Of a stretch of DNA of 64,000 bases, positions 1 to 10,440 are shown in pieces. Numbering within the stretch: the first letter of the stretch is position 1; each line of letters opens with the position of its first letter. The position numbers were made by a program, and so were the translations under genes. Origin of the DNA: Halocafeteria seosinensis. Taxonomy: Eukaryota > Sar > Bigyra > Bicosoecida. The DNA is taken from the NCBI GenBank assembly GCA_001687465.1, contig LVLI01000135.1, forward strand, positions 62,001 to 126,000. Reading direction: 5' to 3'. A model generated the notes under the pieces. The model saw only the letters and a program-made list of their open reading frames with translations, ran no database searches and was not told where the DNA came from.

Positions 1-1790
1 TTGGGTGCAACCAGAACACTGCACTGGCGGATGCGTGACCATTGTTTCGGTAGTAGGGTTGTCGCAGCCCACCCGGCATACAGGAAACAAATCCCAGTAA
101 AAAGGGTAATGTACTGATGGGCAGCAGCTCTGAAGAGTTGACGGACATCAGGTTCCGTTGGTCCGTCTAGCGAAAAATATATGGCGCGTGCAAAAAGAGC
201 TGCACAAGCACAATGTGCAACAAGCATTAGGAGTATTTTCCCCCGAGTGTTCACCGTCCTGTCCGCAGCATCGCCTAATCCAATAGGATTGGCTACGGTA
301 ACTAATCTGGTAACCGCACGCCACGGGTTTCGAACAAAGAGTCCTTTTCCAGCTCCCCAGAACGACCGTATGTGACGCAGCCGGGTACATTTCCATAAAC
401 AGTTCCCACATTTATACAAATGCAAATGCAACCAGCCAAATTTTCGGTTTGGGGTGTGTAGCTTGTCAGTGAATGCGCGACTTGAAGCATTAGGTGGAGC
501 AAACGCTGACGTATCGACAACTGTTGTAGAACTCGTGTGCTGCGTACCGGAAAAACCACAAAGAACAAAGACAACGGTGGCTCGAATCGATCTTAATGCG
601 GCTCTCAGTTCATGAAGGAACATAGTCATGTTCAACAGAGCCTCGAAAAATAGGACAATGCTAAACTGCAAGTCCTCAAACAATTCATAGTCCCAAATCG
701 ACGTCTTTACCGTGGTGTAATCTTCGTCGATAGTGCGTTTTCCGCTTCCAAACCCTTCCCTTACCCGTATCACTTCATTTTGATGTATTCCCTTAATTGG
801 GCCGTGATTTAGGGAGTGTTTGACTGTGTAGAAGTTGTCGTCCATCGGATGAGACCAATTGAATCTTTTCCACACATGCTCGGGAACCTCGGACTCCTCG
901 TATGTTTCCGGATGGTTACTCTCCGTTCTACTGCGGCATTTCATGATGTAAGATATACTTATATCGACAATGGAGGTAAAAAGCTCCTTGGGACACTGCC
1001 CAATCTCCAGACCTTGTTCGGTTTGCCGGATATCTACAGGTATAAGGTGAGCAAACACAGTTCCGGAAAAGCAAAGCTTCCTACGGATCCGTTGGATATC
1101 CGCAAGAAAATCTTCTGAAAGCTCCCCATCTCTAGTTTTCCTTATTAAAAACACAATGCCCAACAAGTTTCCCATGTTGGAATCGAGAATCTCCTTCATC
1201 CAATATTCTGCCCTCTTAATCCAATATTCCAATTGCTTCAGGCAAGGGGCCTGCGGGGTTGCTCCAATGATTGCATCCAGAGTAACGAACACAATATCAG
1301 CACTTTGTATGTAGGCTAACGGATCCAAAGTAGATTTACCGTCATCAAGTTCTCGCCATATTATGTTGTAGACTGAGTCTCCCAAGCGACTGGCAGAACT
1401 GTCTCCATCTTTGGGGTTGTGTCGAGGACCCCCTTCTTCATTAGATACGGACAAAGTCAGACTATCGACCCACTGAGATTTGAAGAGAAATTCATTGATG
1501 TTGCCAAGAGATGTTATCCAAAGCTGTGTTGGCGGCTCATCCAGCTTCTCGATCCCAGGGAAAATATCTTGTGGAGGCGGAATCCTGGCGTCACTGTCGG
1601 ATATAGAGAATGCTACAAGTCTAGGATCCGGATGAAAAGGATAATCCTCCAGATCTTCAGCATGAACATATCTTTGCTCGATGTGCGCACGATGATGTTG
1701 GTCCTGGTTAAGAAGCCGGGCCTTGTGCTCCCCGTTGGTGTGAACCACGGGAGCACCAGAATCGTTCACGGCAGAATATGAGCGTAGCAT
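1..1790 (-). CDS. Pseudo-GTPase/multi-TM family protein, copy A (partial, runs off left edge)
   Basis: From the ATG at 1790 the reverse strand stays open for 596 codons to the window edge, so this copy looks functional; its C-terminal half lies outside. It is strongly similar to the intact copy at 13227-16274. It has a Ras/Rab-like region with the core strand QLWITSLGNINEFLF where a P-loop would sit, an IIWRELDD segment where DTAGQ would sit, the helix YIQSADIV, and IRKTRD in place of NKxD. The segment before CPKELFTSIVD is shorter than in copy C, so the SA-like G5 loop is missing. A linker follows, then the first hydrophobic helix near 190-120. Function is unknown; a membrane protein carrying a nucleotide-free G-like domain is an inference from the fold pattern. 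Confidence 0.7.
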   Translation of the reverse strand, partial: MLRSYSAVNDSGAPVVHTNGEHKARLLNQDQHHRAHIEQRYVHAEDLEDYPFHPDPRLVAFSISDSDARIPPPQDIFPGIEKLDEPPTQLWITSLGNINEFLFKSQWVDSLTLSVSNEEGGPRHNPKDGDSSASRLGDSVYNIIWRELDDGKSTLDPLAYIQSADIVFVTLDAIIGATPQAPCLKQLEYWIKRAEYWMKEILDSNMGNLLGIVFLIRKTRDGELSEDFLADIQRIRRKLCFSGTVFAHLIPVDIRQTEQGLEIGQCPKELFTSIVDISISYIMKCRSRTESNHPETYEESEVPEHVWKRFNWSHPMDDNFYTVKHSLNHGPIKGIHQNEVIRVREGFGSGKRTIDEDYTTVKTSIWDYELFEDLQFSIVLFFEALLNMTMFLHELRAALRSIRATVVFVLCGFSGTQHTSSTTVVDTSAFAPPNASSRAFTDKLHTPNRKFGWLHLHLYKCGNCLWKCTRLRHIRSFWGAGKGLFVRNPWRAVTRLVTVANPIGLGDAADRTVNTRGKILLMLVAHCACAALFARAIYFSLDGPTEPDVRQLFRAAAHQYITLFTGICFLYAGWAATTLLPKQWSRIRQCSVLVAP

Positions 1791-2273
1791 TGTTCTTCTT
1801 CCGCCACTACACTTATAGTACAAAAGCAATTCAATATTTGCCACTACAAAAAGGCATCTCTCTTGCTGACAATACAACTCTTCTACCTGTTCATCAAGGG
1901 CGGGTGGCGGTTTCTTGCCCCGCACCGTATGCATTTGTAGATCAGCATTCCGCAACACTGTGACGCTTCTCTACGACACAGCTCAAATTACAGCTACAGC
2001 GCTCCTTACACTACGATGTAGATCTTCATTCGCCTGCGGAACTGGTAGCATGGCTTCAGTCTTGCTCGGTAGTTCTTCCGCTTGCATGAGGTACAATATA
2101 TGGGTTGTATTGAAAGTGAAAGTACAGTTTACGCCCACAGCTCATTGGTTCTGGGTTTAGCAGCAAAGTCGCTATGTTTAGTAGAACGAGAGTACCGAGA
2201 GTACGATGATGAGCACACTGGAAGATGTATATAATTCCCTAAACTAAAGTGCGGCAAACGTCGCTCTGGCTGC
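1791..2273. other. Spacer between tandem copies A and B
   Basis: This is about 480 bp between the stop of the copy B C-terminal fragment and the ATG of copy A. Parts match the spacer at 12967-13226, including the tract around 2250-2273, so the spacer was duplicated together with the gene. I see no open gene in it. Confidence 0.6.
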
Positions 2274-2712
2274 TCAGCATTGATGATTGAAATATGGAGT
2301 GACATAGGCAATGACGGTAGACATGAGAGTAACAAGACCAATAACGTTAGACATGACTTGTTCCGGAGAAAGTACTATCCCGGGCCATATCGCAAGCGCT
2401 AAGACACTCTCCCGAACAGTTTCACGCACCAGTGCAAGGGCTTTGGAAGTCTGCCGTAACAACTCAACGATACCAGTATTTGCTCTGTTGGCATCCTTTT
2501 CAATTTGTTTGCGACGTAACTGGTCCTCCAGTTGTTCTACTACTGTTTGTTGGTTGGCCAGAAGTTGCACTTGCCGAATTTACAGCCAACGCAAACCTGA
2601 AGCTCTGTACTAGTACATTACGAACAAAAGAAGAATCAACGCGAATAACGCATCGATCAGTACAGTGCTACGCAAGGTTATGCTCTTCCTTTGCACGAGA
2701 ACTAAAATCAAA
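2274..2712 (-). pseudogene. C-terminal fragment of pseudo-GTPase/TM copy B
   Basis: Reverse-strand sequence matches the last ~145 residues of copy C: LILVLVQ, a membrane helix (STVLIDALFALILLLFVMY), a coiled-coil stretch (LANQQTVVEQLEDQLRRKQ) and the terminal hydrophobic region ending YVTPYFNHQC-stop at 2274. A 6-nt insertion around 2609-2616 adds an in-frame TAG just after FVMY. Homology stops abruptly near 2712 and the missing upstream part of the gene resumes at 10441. This is therefore the 3' half of the copy whose 5' half is at 10441-12966. Confidence 0.75.
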
Positions 2713-3505
2713 GCAAACAGTTTCGTCAACACATTAACATGTCCAAAGTGCGCAGCCAAGTGGCAAGGTGTCCGCTGATCGTAATTTCTGGAGGCTGGGC
2801 TAATAAATTCCACAGGAAAGTCTGCCATTGTTAAGATGGAGTTGGATAACTGCATACGTATGAGTCATATGCCAGTGGCCAGAACTGCGGAAGAGACTCT
2901 GGGGAAGACAGGTGGTCCTCGGGTCACTGCGGGAGCTGAAAGATGAGGCAGATTCGAAGCCTATGCGGAGCGGAATGGTCATAGAGGAGAAATACACCCT
3001 TTGACTCCTGCAGCAGTACTGCTGCAGTAGCTTCGATACTGGGCGATATGACCACAGACCATGTAGGAACAACTATGAATCGAGACACTCTATCTGGCGT
3101 GTCTGCGTGTCCTTGGAGTGGCGTTACCCTGTTTGTCCTATGAGTATAATCCACCTGATCGATGCTGATTTGATTTGCCACACCACACTCCAAACATGCA
3201 ACAAGGTCGGTAGATAACTGCGATAACCACTGTAGTTGGAGTTAAATACACATCACCACATAAGATGGGCATGTATTTGTTTCACCAAAAGACAGTCTGC
3301 CTTGTTGAATGTATACTACTGTATATGCATCATGCATAAGGGTTGTTGCTTGCTTGTTTATCTGAGGTAAAGCCACTCAGCGTAACACACCATCCATACA
3401 CTACCGGTACACTACAGGGTATGCTATAGTATACTATACTATACAACAAAGTATAATAGTGTACTGTACAGTCTACCTGTCTAAAGAAGAAGAAGAAGAC
3501 GAAGA
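2713..3505. other. Left part of the insertion; ankyrin remnant on the minus strand
   Basis: On the minus strand, 2713-2800 encodes a decayed ankyrin motif (RTPCHLAAHFGHVNVL) that reads in frame into the copy B fragment. The rest has no convincing gene. The stretch 3410-3480, directly before the LRR gene, is rich in TATA/GTATAC-type palindromic steps, and 3485-3503 is a GAA-rich run leading into the LRR start codon. Promoter function is possible but not shown. Confidence 0.4.
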
Positions 3506-4961
3506 ATGGCATCCAACAGCAGCAAGAGGAGGGACGCCGAGGATGAAGAAACAGTGCAGAAGAGTATTCAACGGATTCGACGAAATGATCCAGAGTATAA
3601 GAATACAGAAGGGGATCTTGTTTGCAAGAACTTGGATGACCAAGATGCAAAAGACATAGCAGATGCCTTGCGGGAGGGAACCAATACGGCATTGACGAGG
3701 ATTGATTTAAATGGGAATCAGCTCGGTGATACAGGAGCTCAACATTTGGCGGATGCCTTGCGGGTCAATACGACATTGACGAGGATTAATTTAACAGGGA
3801 ATCAAACCAGTGATACAGGAGCGCAACATTTGGCGGATGCCTTGCGGGTCAATACGACATTGACTACGATTATTTTGGGGGCTAATCAGATCGGTGCTAC
3901 AGGAGCTCAACATTTGGCGGATGCCTTGCGGGTCAATACGACATTGACTGGGATTTATTTAGCAGGGAATCAAATCAGTGATACAGGAGCGCAACATTTG
4001 GCGGATGCCCTGCGGGTCAATACGACATTGACTACGGTTGATTTAGGAGTGAATGAAATTGGTGATTCAGGAGCGCAACATTTGGCGGATGCCTTGCGGG
4101 TCAGTACGACATTGACGGGGATCAATTTAGACAATAATCAGATCGGTGATACAGGAGCTCAACATTTGGCGGATGCCTTGCGGGTCAATACGACATTGAC
4201 GAGGATTAATATATTCAACAATGAAATCAAGGATCAATCTCTTGCGGACAGAATCGAGCATTTAGTAGAGCAGAGAAATAAGGTAAGACCACGACGACTT
4301 CCTCCAGCATGCAACCATCGTGTTTTGTCAAAGACTCGTGCCAATCGAATGAGACTAGATCTCTTTCTTAGTTCACACAACAACAAGGTGAACACGATGC
4401 ATGCATGAGGAAGGGTTGTAGGTCGTTGCGACGACGTAGGGGCGGTCGCATTGGCTGGTCTGATGAACTAACTCCTGGCTGCTATTTTCTTATGTTTGTG
4501 TTCTGGTAGGCATGAACTGACGTTTCTAGTGCAGTGATTGTGCACGGTTGTTAAGTACTTAGCCAATTGTCATTGTCTCTATTTATTTATCTGCTTCGTT
4601 GTTGCTTGTTGATTGCAGAAAGAGCCCGAACGAGCCAAGCGTCAAGCGTTTGGAAAAACAGGCCACAACTGATGATTACGATGAAATCCGAAGGCTGGGA
4701 GATTCTTTGCGATCGGTAGATTTTGCTGGAAACACTGTCTTGCACAAGCTGTTGAGGAGTGCTAGCCAAGACGTTTGGAACAAAGTCAGAGATTTATTGT
4801 TGGCTGAAGACTTGGATTTTGATGTCAACATTCAAAATGACCGTGGAGAAACAGTTCTCCATTTGGCCGTCGGGCAGGAGCATGCTGACATTGCTGACGC
4901 GGTTGCCAAGAGGGGAGCTAACTCAAATCTCCTCGATAAGCCAGTGCTTTCTTATAGGTGA
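3506..4961 (+). CDS. Leucine-rich-repeat protein with ankyrin C-terminus
   Basis: Translation from the ATG at 3506 gives a charged N-terminus, then six near-identical 28-residue RNI-type LRRs (about residues 60-227, consensus NTTLTxIxLxxNQIxDTGAQHLADALRV) and a partial seventh. A GTAAGA donor follows codon 259 (4283). Joining to 4623 with an AAG acceptor keeps the frame and adds an ankyrin segment with GNTVLHKLL and DRGETVLHLAVGQEHADI, ending at TGA 4959-4961, about 371 aa in all. The stronger CAG acceptor at 4618 shifts the frame and stops after 17 codons; without splicing the LRR reading ends at 4408. No signal peptide or NTPase domain is present. Such solenoids bind proteins; the ligand is unknown. 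The LRR part is certain, the ankyrin join is inferred. Confidence 0.65.
3683..4186 (+). repeat. Six 84-bp coding repeats (LRR units)
   Basis: Six tandem 84-nt units encode the 28-aa LRRs. The second half of each unit (ACAGGAGCTCAACATTTGGC and the following bases) is nearly invariant. Differences cluster at the solvent-exposed positions of the LxxLxL strand. Confidence 0.9.
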
Positions 4962-5114
4962 CCATACAATGTCATACAAGAGAGATGTGTATTTAACTTC
5001 AACTATAGTAAGTACCCGTTAGCCGAGGCTACGCCTCCCATTATACGCCGTACTGGGCAGTACTTAATGCAACCACTTGACAGTTGCTCCGCTGCACCAA
5101 ACAGCTTAGGCGCA
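4962..5114. other. Spacer after LRR-ankyrin gene
   Basis: No gene seen. Possible splice-like GTAA sites near 5009 suggest further exons of the ankyrin gene may once have existed here, but no ankyrin repeat is recognisable. Confidence 0.3.
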
Positions 5115-5520
5115 GTCTAAGATCCCTGACAAACAGGACCGGATCCGTTACCCAGATTACACGGCCTCTCATACAGCTCCTTCAAACAGGTAAGCGCTTT
5201 TGCGCCCATCCTACCGTAGGTTTGGTAGACGAATGGAATGAAGAGCCTCTCTGCTTCCCTTGCCAGCTTGAGATATTTGTTGTCCTGCTCTCTCTCTCTT
5301 ATCAGCGGCATACGTCGGTTTGAGGTGTTGCTGATGGAGGAGCGTCGAGGGGTGGGTGACCGTGATGTCGATCGCGTATATGCCCTCTGGCTGCATTACC
5401 TCGACGTCGGATCTTCTCTTCGTGGTTGCGCTTATCGGCTGCTCCGTCTTCGCCCACATCCCCCAGTACGTGAGCTGCTATGGAATCTCTGATTGCGTCG
5501 TGCCTCAAGGGGTACAAGCG
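5115..5520 (-). pseudogene. Remnant of a non-LTR retrotransposon reverse-transcriptase ORF (3' end)
   Basis: Three overlapping minus-strand frames together carry the post-RT signature often seen in retroelement polyproteins of algae and fungi: LRHDAIRDSIAAHVL, then RSDVEVMQPEGIYAIDITVT, then KYLKLAREAERLFIPFVYQT followed by YGRMGAKALTCLKELYER. The pieces sit in different frames, so at least two frameshifts have broken the ORF. The RT core and endonuclease are absent. Identification is from memory of these motifs, not from a search. Confidence 0.5.
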
Positions 5521-6060
5521 CGATGTTTTAGGGGGTGCGATGCGTTCGATGAGCGCTTAAGTGCCCACGATGGGCTCGATTCCTAGCTCAGAGAGGCATG
5601 TATATTGGGCGTCTTCCTCCATAAGAAAGGCTCATCCTCAGTCTCCCATAAACAAATCCAAGGGATGCAGAAGTCTTCCATCAAACTACTGCCCAAGGGC
5701 GAGAAGGATTTACTGTGTTCGGCTTTCGCTTTCGCCTCCACTTCCCTTCCATAGCTAGCGCATAAGGCTTCGCAGGTCCCTTGTCGAGATCTATCTCGAG
5801 TGCCGTTTCCGGAGTACCAATCCCTGATATCTTAATAGAAAGAGCTTGTTCGTAGTTTACCAATTCTGCAGTCACTATGTACTCCGGTAAGTCAGTCACC
5901 CAGTAGGGCGCAGCCCCCAGTGATACAGCACCTAATCTCTTGCAGCAGCTTCAAGTCAATATGAAGAAGCGCTATTTGTCTCGTCTATCTTGCACATTGA
6001 TTGTCTTGTTTTCAATGAAGGGGAATCCAGGGCCTAAACGGATGAGGCTTTAATTTCAAA
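5521..6060. other. Spacer between retroelement remnant and Crinkler-like gene
   Basis: No gene is supported. Short reading frames on both strands show no recognisable motif. Part may be further decayed retroelement. Confidence 0.35.
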
Positions 6061-9000
6061 CTACTTAGGTTCAGAATCAGCATATAAACCGGGAAGAAGT
6101 GCACTGGCTGCTTTCCTCTTCAATATAATCATTTCTGAATTATTTGGCAAGGTAAACTTGCTTGTCTCGCCATGCTTCAACATTGTGCCCCCACGCACAA
6201 GAATCCGCTCCTCATTCTCATCGAAAATGGTGCTTTCACCTTTCTGGAACGAAACATTTTCCGTTGTTGCAAATACTACCAGCGAGACGAACACGTTGCA
6301 ATTCATCAGTTCGGGATTGAGAGTTTTGCTGGCCTCGTCAATCAGCACCTTGTTTCCCAAATACAATGTACGTGTTCTCCTCGTATCGCTTTGCCTGAAA
6401 CATTGCAAAGTGATTGAGGCCACCAACATACCCCAATCTCAAGATGGTATCATCGCTGCTTGATTTATCGGTGCGAATATAATAACGATTCGTTTCCAAT
6501 TTCTCATGAAGGACTTTCCAATCTCGCAACACGAGGCTGATATCCTTAGATTTGGGGAGTCCCGTGGTTATCGAATCGATGGGCTTATTTAAGAACCTAA
6601 ACAAAGTTTCACTTATTTCGTTCTTGTTGTAGTCAATTTGTGGGGTTCTCGTCTTGGCCGTGGTCGTATCACGCTTTATCGCTGGTAGTGCATGAACGCC
6701 ATCAATTCGAGCTTCGAAAGTCCCAAGCTCTGTTCCATTCAAAGCGGGCAGTACCTCGTTCAAATACACTCTAAGCTCTCCTTTAGCCTTCCTTCTAAAG
6801 TTGATAGTAGTTTGGAGTACAAGAGCAAGTAGAATCTCAAACTCTTCAGGATTCACATCGCATCTCCACTCGAGCCATGTTCGAAGAAAATCGCGACGGT
6901 CTTTCACCATCTTAATGAAAGTTTCATTCTGCGTGACGATTTTTGGTAACGATACAGACATACTAGTCCGATCCGCGCCCTTGGGGTCAACATATACTCC
7001 AAAACTCCGTACGAGGTCCCAGTCATTATATGTAGGATTCTCGCAAAATCGCGCATTACCGGAAAGAGGACGGACCGCCTCCACGACCGACGAAACTTTC
7101 AGCGCCATTGGCATCTCATACTTCCACATAGATAATCCATACAACAAACATAAATAATCACTTGCTTGATCCATGTCCTTCCAAAGTCCCAGCAACTGTT
7201 CGGTAGGGCCCTTCGTTGCATTGGCGATAAAGTCCTTGGTGATACTGTCTAAACTCGGAGCGTAGTTGACGGGAAAAGACACAAACCGGGGCACTCCACT
7301 GGTGGAATAGTGAAGACGATGAGCAACCATCTCAATATCCTTAATATTGCTAGAATGAAATTTGTTCCGTAGGATAACACTTATGTCGTCTTCGCCGAAT
7401 GTTCCCAGCCACAAAGGGACCGCCTCGTTCGGAGATTGCATTTCCCGAAATTCTCTCAAACGGCTTAGATCTTCGGTCCTACTGCTTATATAATATATGA
7501 CTTTATGATGACGTAGCAGTGCAGTCCAGAATTTTCTCAAACGAAGGACCTTGTCCTTAATCGTACGCCCGCGAGCACTGTATACTCCCATCTCGTCGAT
7601 ATGTACGAGGACCACAGGGGCAGTACCAGAGGTAACACCTGCAAGCTCCCAAAACTTATTAAGGACATCATGTGATGCACAACGGAACTTTTCCTGTTCC
7701 CACCATTCCGAAAACTTGAGACGCGCTTCATGAGATAAAACATAAGTGTACGGCTCGTCCAAAAACGCATCTTCTTTCTTGGATAACTTGACAGATTTCT
7801 GGAGTGTTGCGGCAAGGATCGCTTTTGTGATGTCGTGAACTGTAAAGTGAACACGCACACACATGCAAGGTCCCAACAACGCATGCTATTAACGAAACGG
7901 GAAACAGTTAGCACATACGTGTACATCTTTCGAAGTGGGTTTCTACGTCCACAAGAGTCACATAGGCCAAAAAAATTTCTTGCGCAATCTTGAGATGGTC
8001 ACTTTGAACGTGCTGAAGTAGTGCGCTTTCTTGGGCATGGAATTGTTTCAGGCACTGTATGCCGAGTTGTGTTTTACCTGAGCCCCATCCCAAGGCAGTA
8101 AACAGCGTCCGCAGCGCAGCATACTCATTACTCGTCGCCTGTGAGTGCTGTGCAATTGACTCCGCCATGGTAGCCAAGTCGACCAATCTATCGATGCAAA
8201 ATGGCTGTCCAGCATGGAGTTCCGCAGAAGGGATCTCTTCCATTGCATGAATCAGTTTTGGATACTGTAAGTGAATGAAGCCATCAAAGGCAACTGATAG
8301 ACAGAGTTCACTTACAACGAGGTATTTTCTTTACGGCAGCACCTGCCGTTTCCATCAACCACGAAGAAGAATGACTTAGCCCAGGGTAGACAAACATGAA
8401 TGCTCTACATACCGATATATTTCTGGCTCTCTCTGAACGCAGCGGTACCTAAAGTGGTGGCCTCTGGAACATTTTTCTCCCGGAAGAAGGCTATAGCTTT
8501 CTCTTCAGTGTCGAATGGAGCTTCTCCAAATGCAAAATCATATTTCTTAACCATCTTGATGCAAATCTCGTGCTTGTCTCCCAAATACTTTTTGTATTTT
8601 TCCAACCATTCGAGTAATGCTTTTTGACCTGCGGGTACTGCCGCCTCAAAGAAAGGGAGACATTGGAGTAATGGTTGTACGCAGCAGTTCCGTATGATAT
8701 GCGGGAGTTACTTACCCTCTGTGGTTGACGACTGTTTGGACTGAAAGAATTTCTGCTGCACGAAGTTTAATCCTGTCATTGGTATATTTAGCCTCTGGGG
8801 TCGACCGAGGGATACATTCCAAACGGGAAGAACATTGCTTGCTAGTCTCCTGCAAGGGGTGTTGGTGTTCGCAGCCGTGGCCTTTCCAGGATTTCCCTTG
8901 GCGGATGTCCATGTCCCTGCACCTCGGCTGGCATTCAGGCCTGTTCCACAGTAATGCCAGAGTTCATTCAAGACACTCCGTCTGTTAGATCCTGCAGTGG

Positions 9001-9091
9001 GCGGAAATTGACGTTTGGCCTTGCCAGGCAAGGCCAAGGCCAAGGCCAAGGCCGGACGACCCTGAAAGGCTCTTGCTAGCGTCGGAAACAT
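6061..9091 (-). CDS. Crinkler-like P-loop NTPase with REase-like C-terminus
   Basis: Five exons close in frame: 8716-9091, 8413-8628, 7925-8293, 6349-7839 and 6061-6275, giving 888 aa. The N-terminal ~125 residues are low in recognisable motifs and contain an Ala-Leu run. Next come YPKLIHAMEEIPSAEL, Walker A GWGSGKT (about residue 266), and Walker B VVLVHIDEMG (about 400), which resembles the LHIDE motif of Crinkler NTPases. Then come a TSGVPRF segment like the NPR-type sensor region and, near residue 800, FQAKRYEE, a QxK motif typical of PD-(D/E)xK nuclease folds. Crinklers are secreted or host-directed effectors in oomycetes and chytrids and also occur in free-living eukaryotes. No classic signal peptide or LFLAK motif is seen here. 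The last intron has a weak GTGCTG donor. Family call moderate; effector role unproven. Confidence 0.6.
9030..9053. repeat. (AAGGCC)4 hexanucleotide microsatellite
   Basis: Four tandem AAGGCC units lie inside exon 1 of the Crinkler-like gene and encode its ALALALAL run on the minus strand. Confidence 0.9.
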
Positions 9092-9226
9092 GAGAAAGCC
9101 GGTGCTGTCTCTGTCTGTGTACGAGTGGATTCGTGGGTCCCCGCGAAGAGGAAATTTCGACGTGTTTCCAGGAGTATCCTTATAACATTACCTCCAGGTT
9201 GCCGAAATCCGAACCGAATTTCTCCA

Positions 9227-9328
9227 CGGGTCTGCGTCAATGCTTTGAAGTCACTCGTTTATGCTGCCTCTCTCCTAGTGGAACAGCGGGCCTGCAGCTG
9301 CCAGACACGGGCGCCAGCTGCTACCTAG
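9227..9328. repeat. Left copy of a ~100-bp direct repeat flanking the repeat array
   Basis: Nearly identical to 10287-10386. Both begin CGGGTCTGCGTCAATG and end GCTGCTACCTA, with a few substitutions and a short deletion. The pair brackets the 9495-10237 array. Confidence 0.85.
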
Positions 9329-9494
9329 ATTATGACACAAATGAAACAGAACCCACTTCAACACGAAAGACATTCATCGGGGCACCGATTTTTTAACCTG
9401 TTGACAAGTTGACGACACGGCTGGAGTCTTAGTCACTACTAGTCACTCACTAGAGACCCCGGCCGGGCTTCAAGCCCTCCCATCCGGGCGACCT

Positions 9495-10237
9495 GGAATG
9501 GAACGTTCGGAAGACGCGAATGGTGGAGGGGGAACGAGAAGAGGGACGAAGAACTGAGACGGATAGCACGTCCCGGGTGGAATCCGGATTCGAGAACAGC
9601 CGAAGAGCAAGCTACACGAATTGACTTATACGTGCAAGAGGAAACTAACAACAATATCGTCCCAATCCTATTAAGTTGCTTTCCCTCGTTAAGGGGATGC
9701 GGTCGATTCCCCGGCCGGTGGGCTACGTATCTGTCACATTTGTGTGTGTGACTGCTAGCGAGTCAAGCGGCTGTGTCGAGACGGGGGAGTAAGGACGAGA
9801 CGGAATGGAACGTTCGGAAGACGTGCATGGTACGAAAAGAGGGACGAAGAACTGAGACGGATAGCACGTCTCGGGTGGAATCCGGATTCGAGAACAGCCG
9901 AAGAGCAAGCTACACGAATTGACTTATCCGTGCAAGAGGAACTAACAACAATATCGTCCCAATCCTATTAGGCAATGAACTGCTAGCGAGTCAAGCGGCT
10001 GTGTCGAGACGGGGGAGTAACGACGAGACGGAATGGAACGTTCGGAAGACGCGCATGGTGGAGGGGGGACGAGAGCCAGAAGAGAGAAGCGTGTCGAAGA
10101 ACGAGCCGGATAGCACATCCCGGGTGGAATCCGGATTCGAGAACAGCCGAAGAGCAAGCTACACGAATTGACTTATACGTGCAAGGGGAAACTAACAACA
10201 ATATCCTCCCAATCCTATTAAGCAATGAACTGCTAGC
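9495..10237. repeat. Array of three ~180-260-bp direct repeat units
   Basis: Units lie at about 9495-9675, 9751-9976 and 9977-10237. Each contains GGAATGGAACGTTCGGAAGA, a GTGGAATCCGGATTCGAGAA block, and CTACACGAATTGACTTAT, ending with CCAATCCTATTA. The second and third units are directly abutting and also share a leader starting CTGCTAGCGAGTCAAGCGG. Short frames within it look like chance readings. It may be the internal part of a non-autonomous element or a small satellite. Confidence 0.85.
9684..9752. repeat. Short interspersed repeat, copy 1 (inverse of 12845-12912)
   Basis: The sequence from CCTCGTTAAGGGGATG through CCCCGGCCGGTGGGCTA and CTGTCACATTTGTGTGTGTG is found again as reverse complement at 12845-12912. 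It ends in a TG-rich tail. Confidence 0.75.
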
Positions 10238-10286
10238 TAGCCATGCGGAGGTCCCATGGGATGTGACGGGAACGGATACTGAAGTT

Positions 10287-10386
10287 CGGGTCTGCGTCAA
10301 TGCCTTGAAGTCACTCGTTTATGCTGCCTCTCTCCTAGTGGAACAGTGGGCCTGTAGCTGCCAGACACGGGCAGCTGCTACCTAAG
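10287..10386. repeat. Right copy of the ~100-bp direct repeat
   Basis: Partner of 9227-9328. Together the pair encloses about 960 bp holding the repeat array, like the ends of a small non-autonomous element. Confidence 0.85.
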
Positions 10387-10440
10387 TGTAGCGGCTAACA
10401 TCCAGCTGCCGGTGGGCCATCAGTCACACCTTCGTCGTCG

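Larger units (their letters stand above)
2713..10440. other. 7.7 kb insertion splitting tandem copy B
   Basis: Compared with intact copy C, copy B is colinear up to about 10441 and again from about 2712 downward. About 54 bp of the gene is lost at the junction. Everything between is foreign to the family: an ankyrin scrap, an LRR-ankyrin gene, a non-LTR retrotransposon remnant, a Crinkler-like gene and a repeat array. I found no clear target-site duplication or long terminal inverted repeats at the two junctions. It may be a composite of several insertions or a segmental insertion rather than one transposon. Confidence 0.6.

Noticed and set aside
148-574. Short minus-strand frames at the left edge as separate genes
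   Set aside because: They are shadows of copy A, whose true frame is open across the whole stretch.
3410-3480. TATA/GTATAC-rich palindromes as a hairpin RNA or origin
   Set aside because: Low complexity and no stable, specific fold or known origin motif; noted only as a possible promoter.
7551-7733. Plus-strand frames inside the Crinkler-like gene
   Set aside because: Antisense shadows of exons that close in frame on the minus strand.
9495-10237. Reading frames within the repeat array as genes
   Set aside because: The same short minus-strand peptide recurs only because the DNA repeats; there is no start context, domain or continuity.
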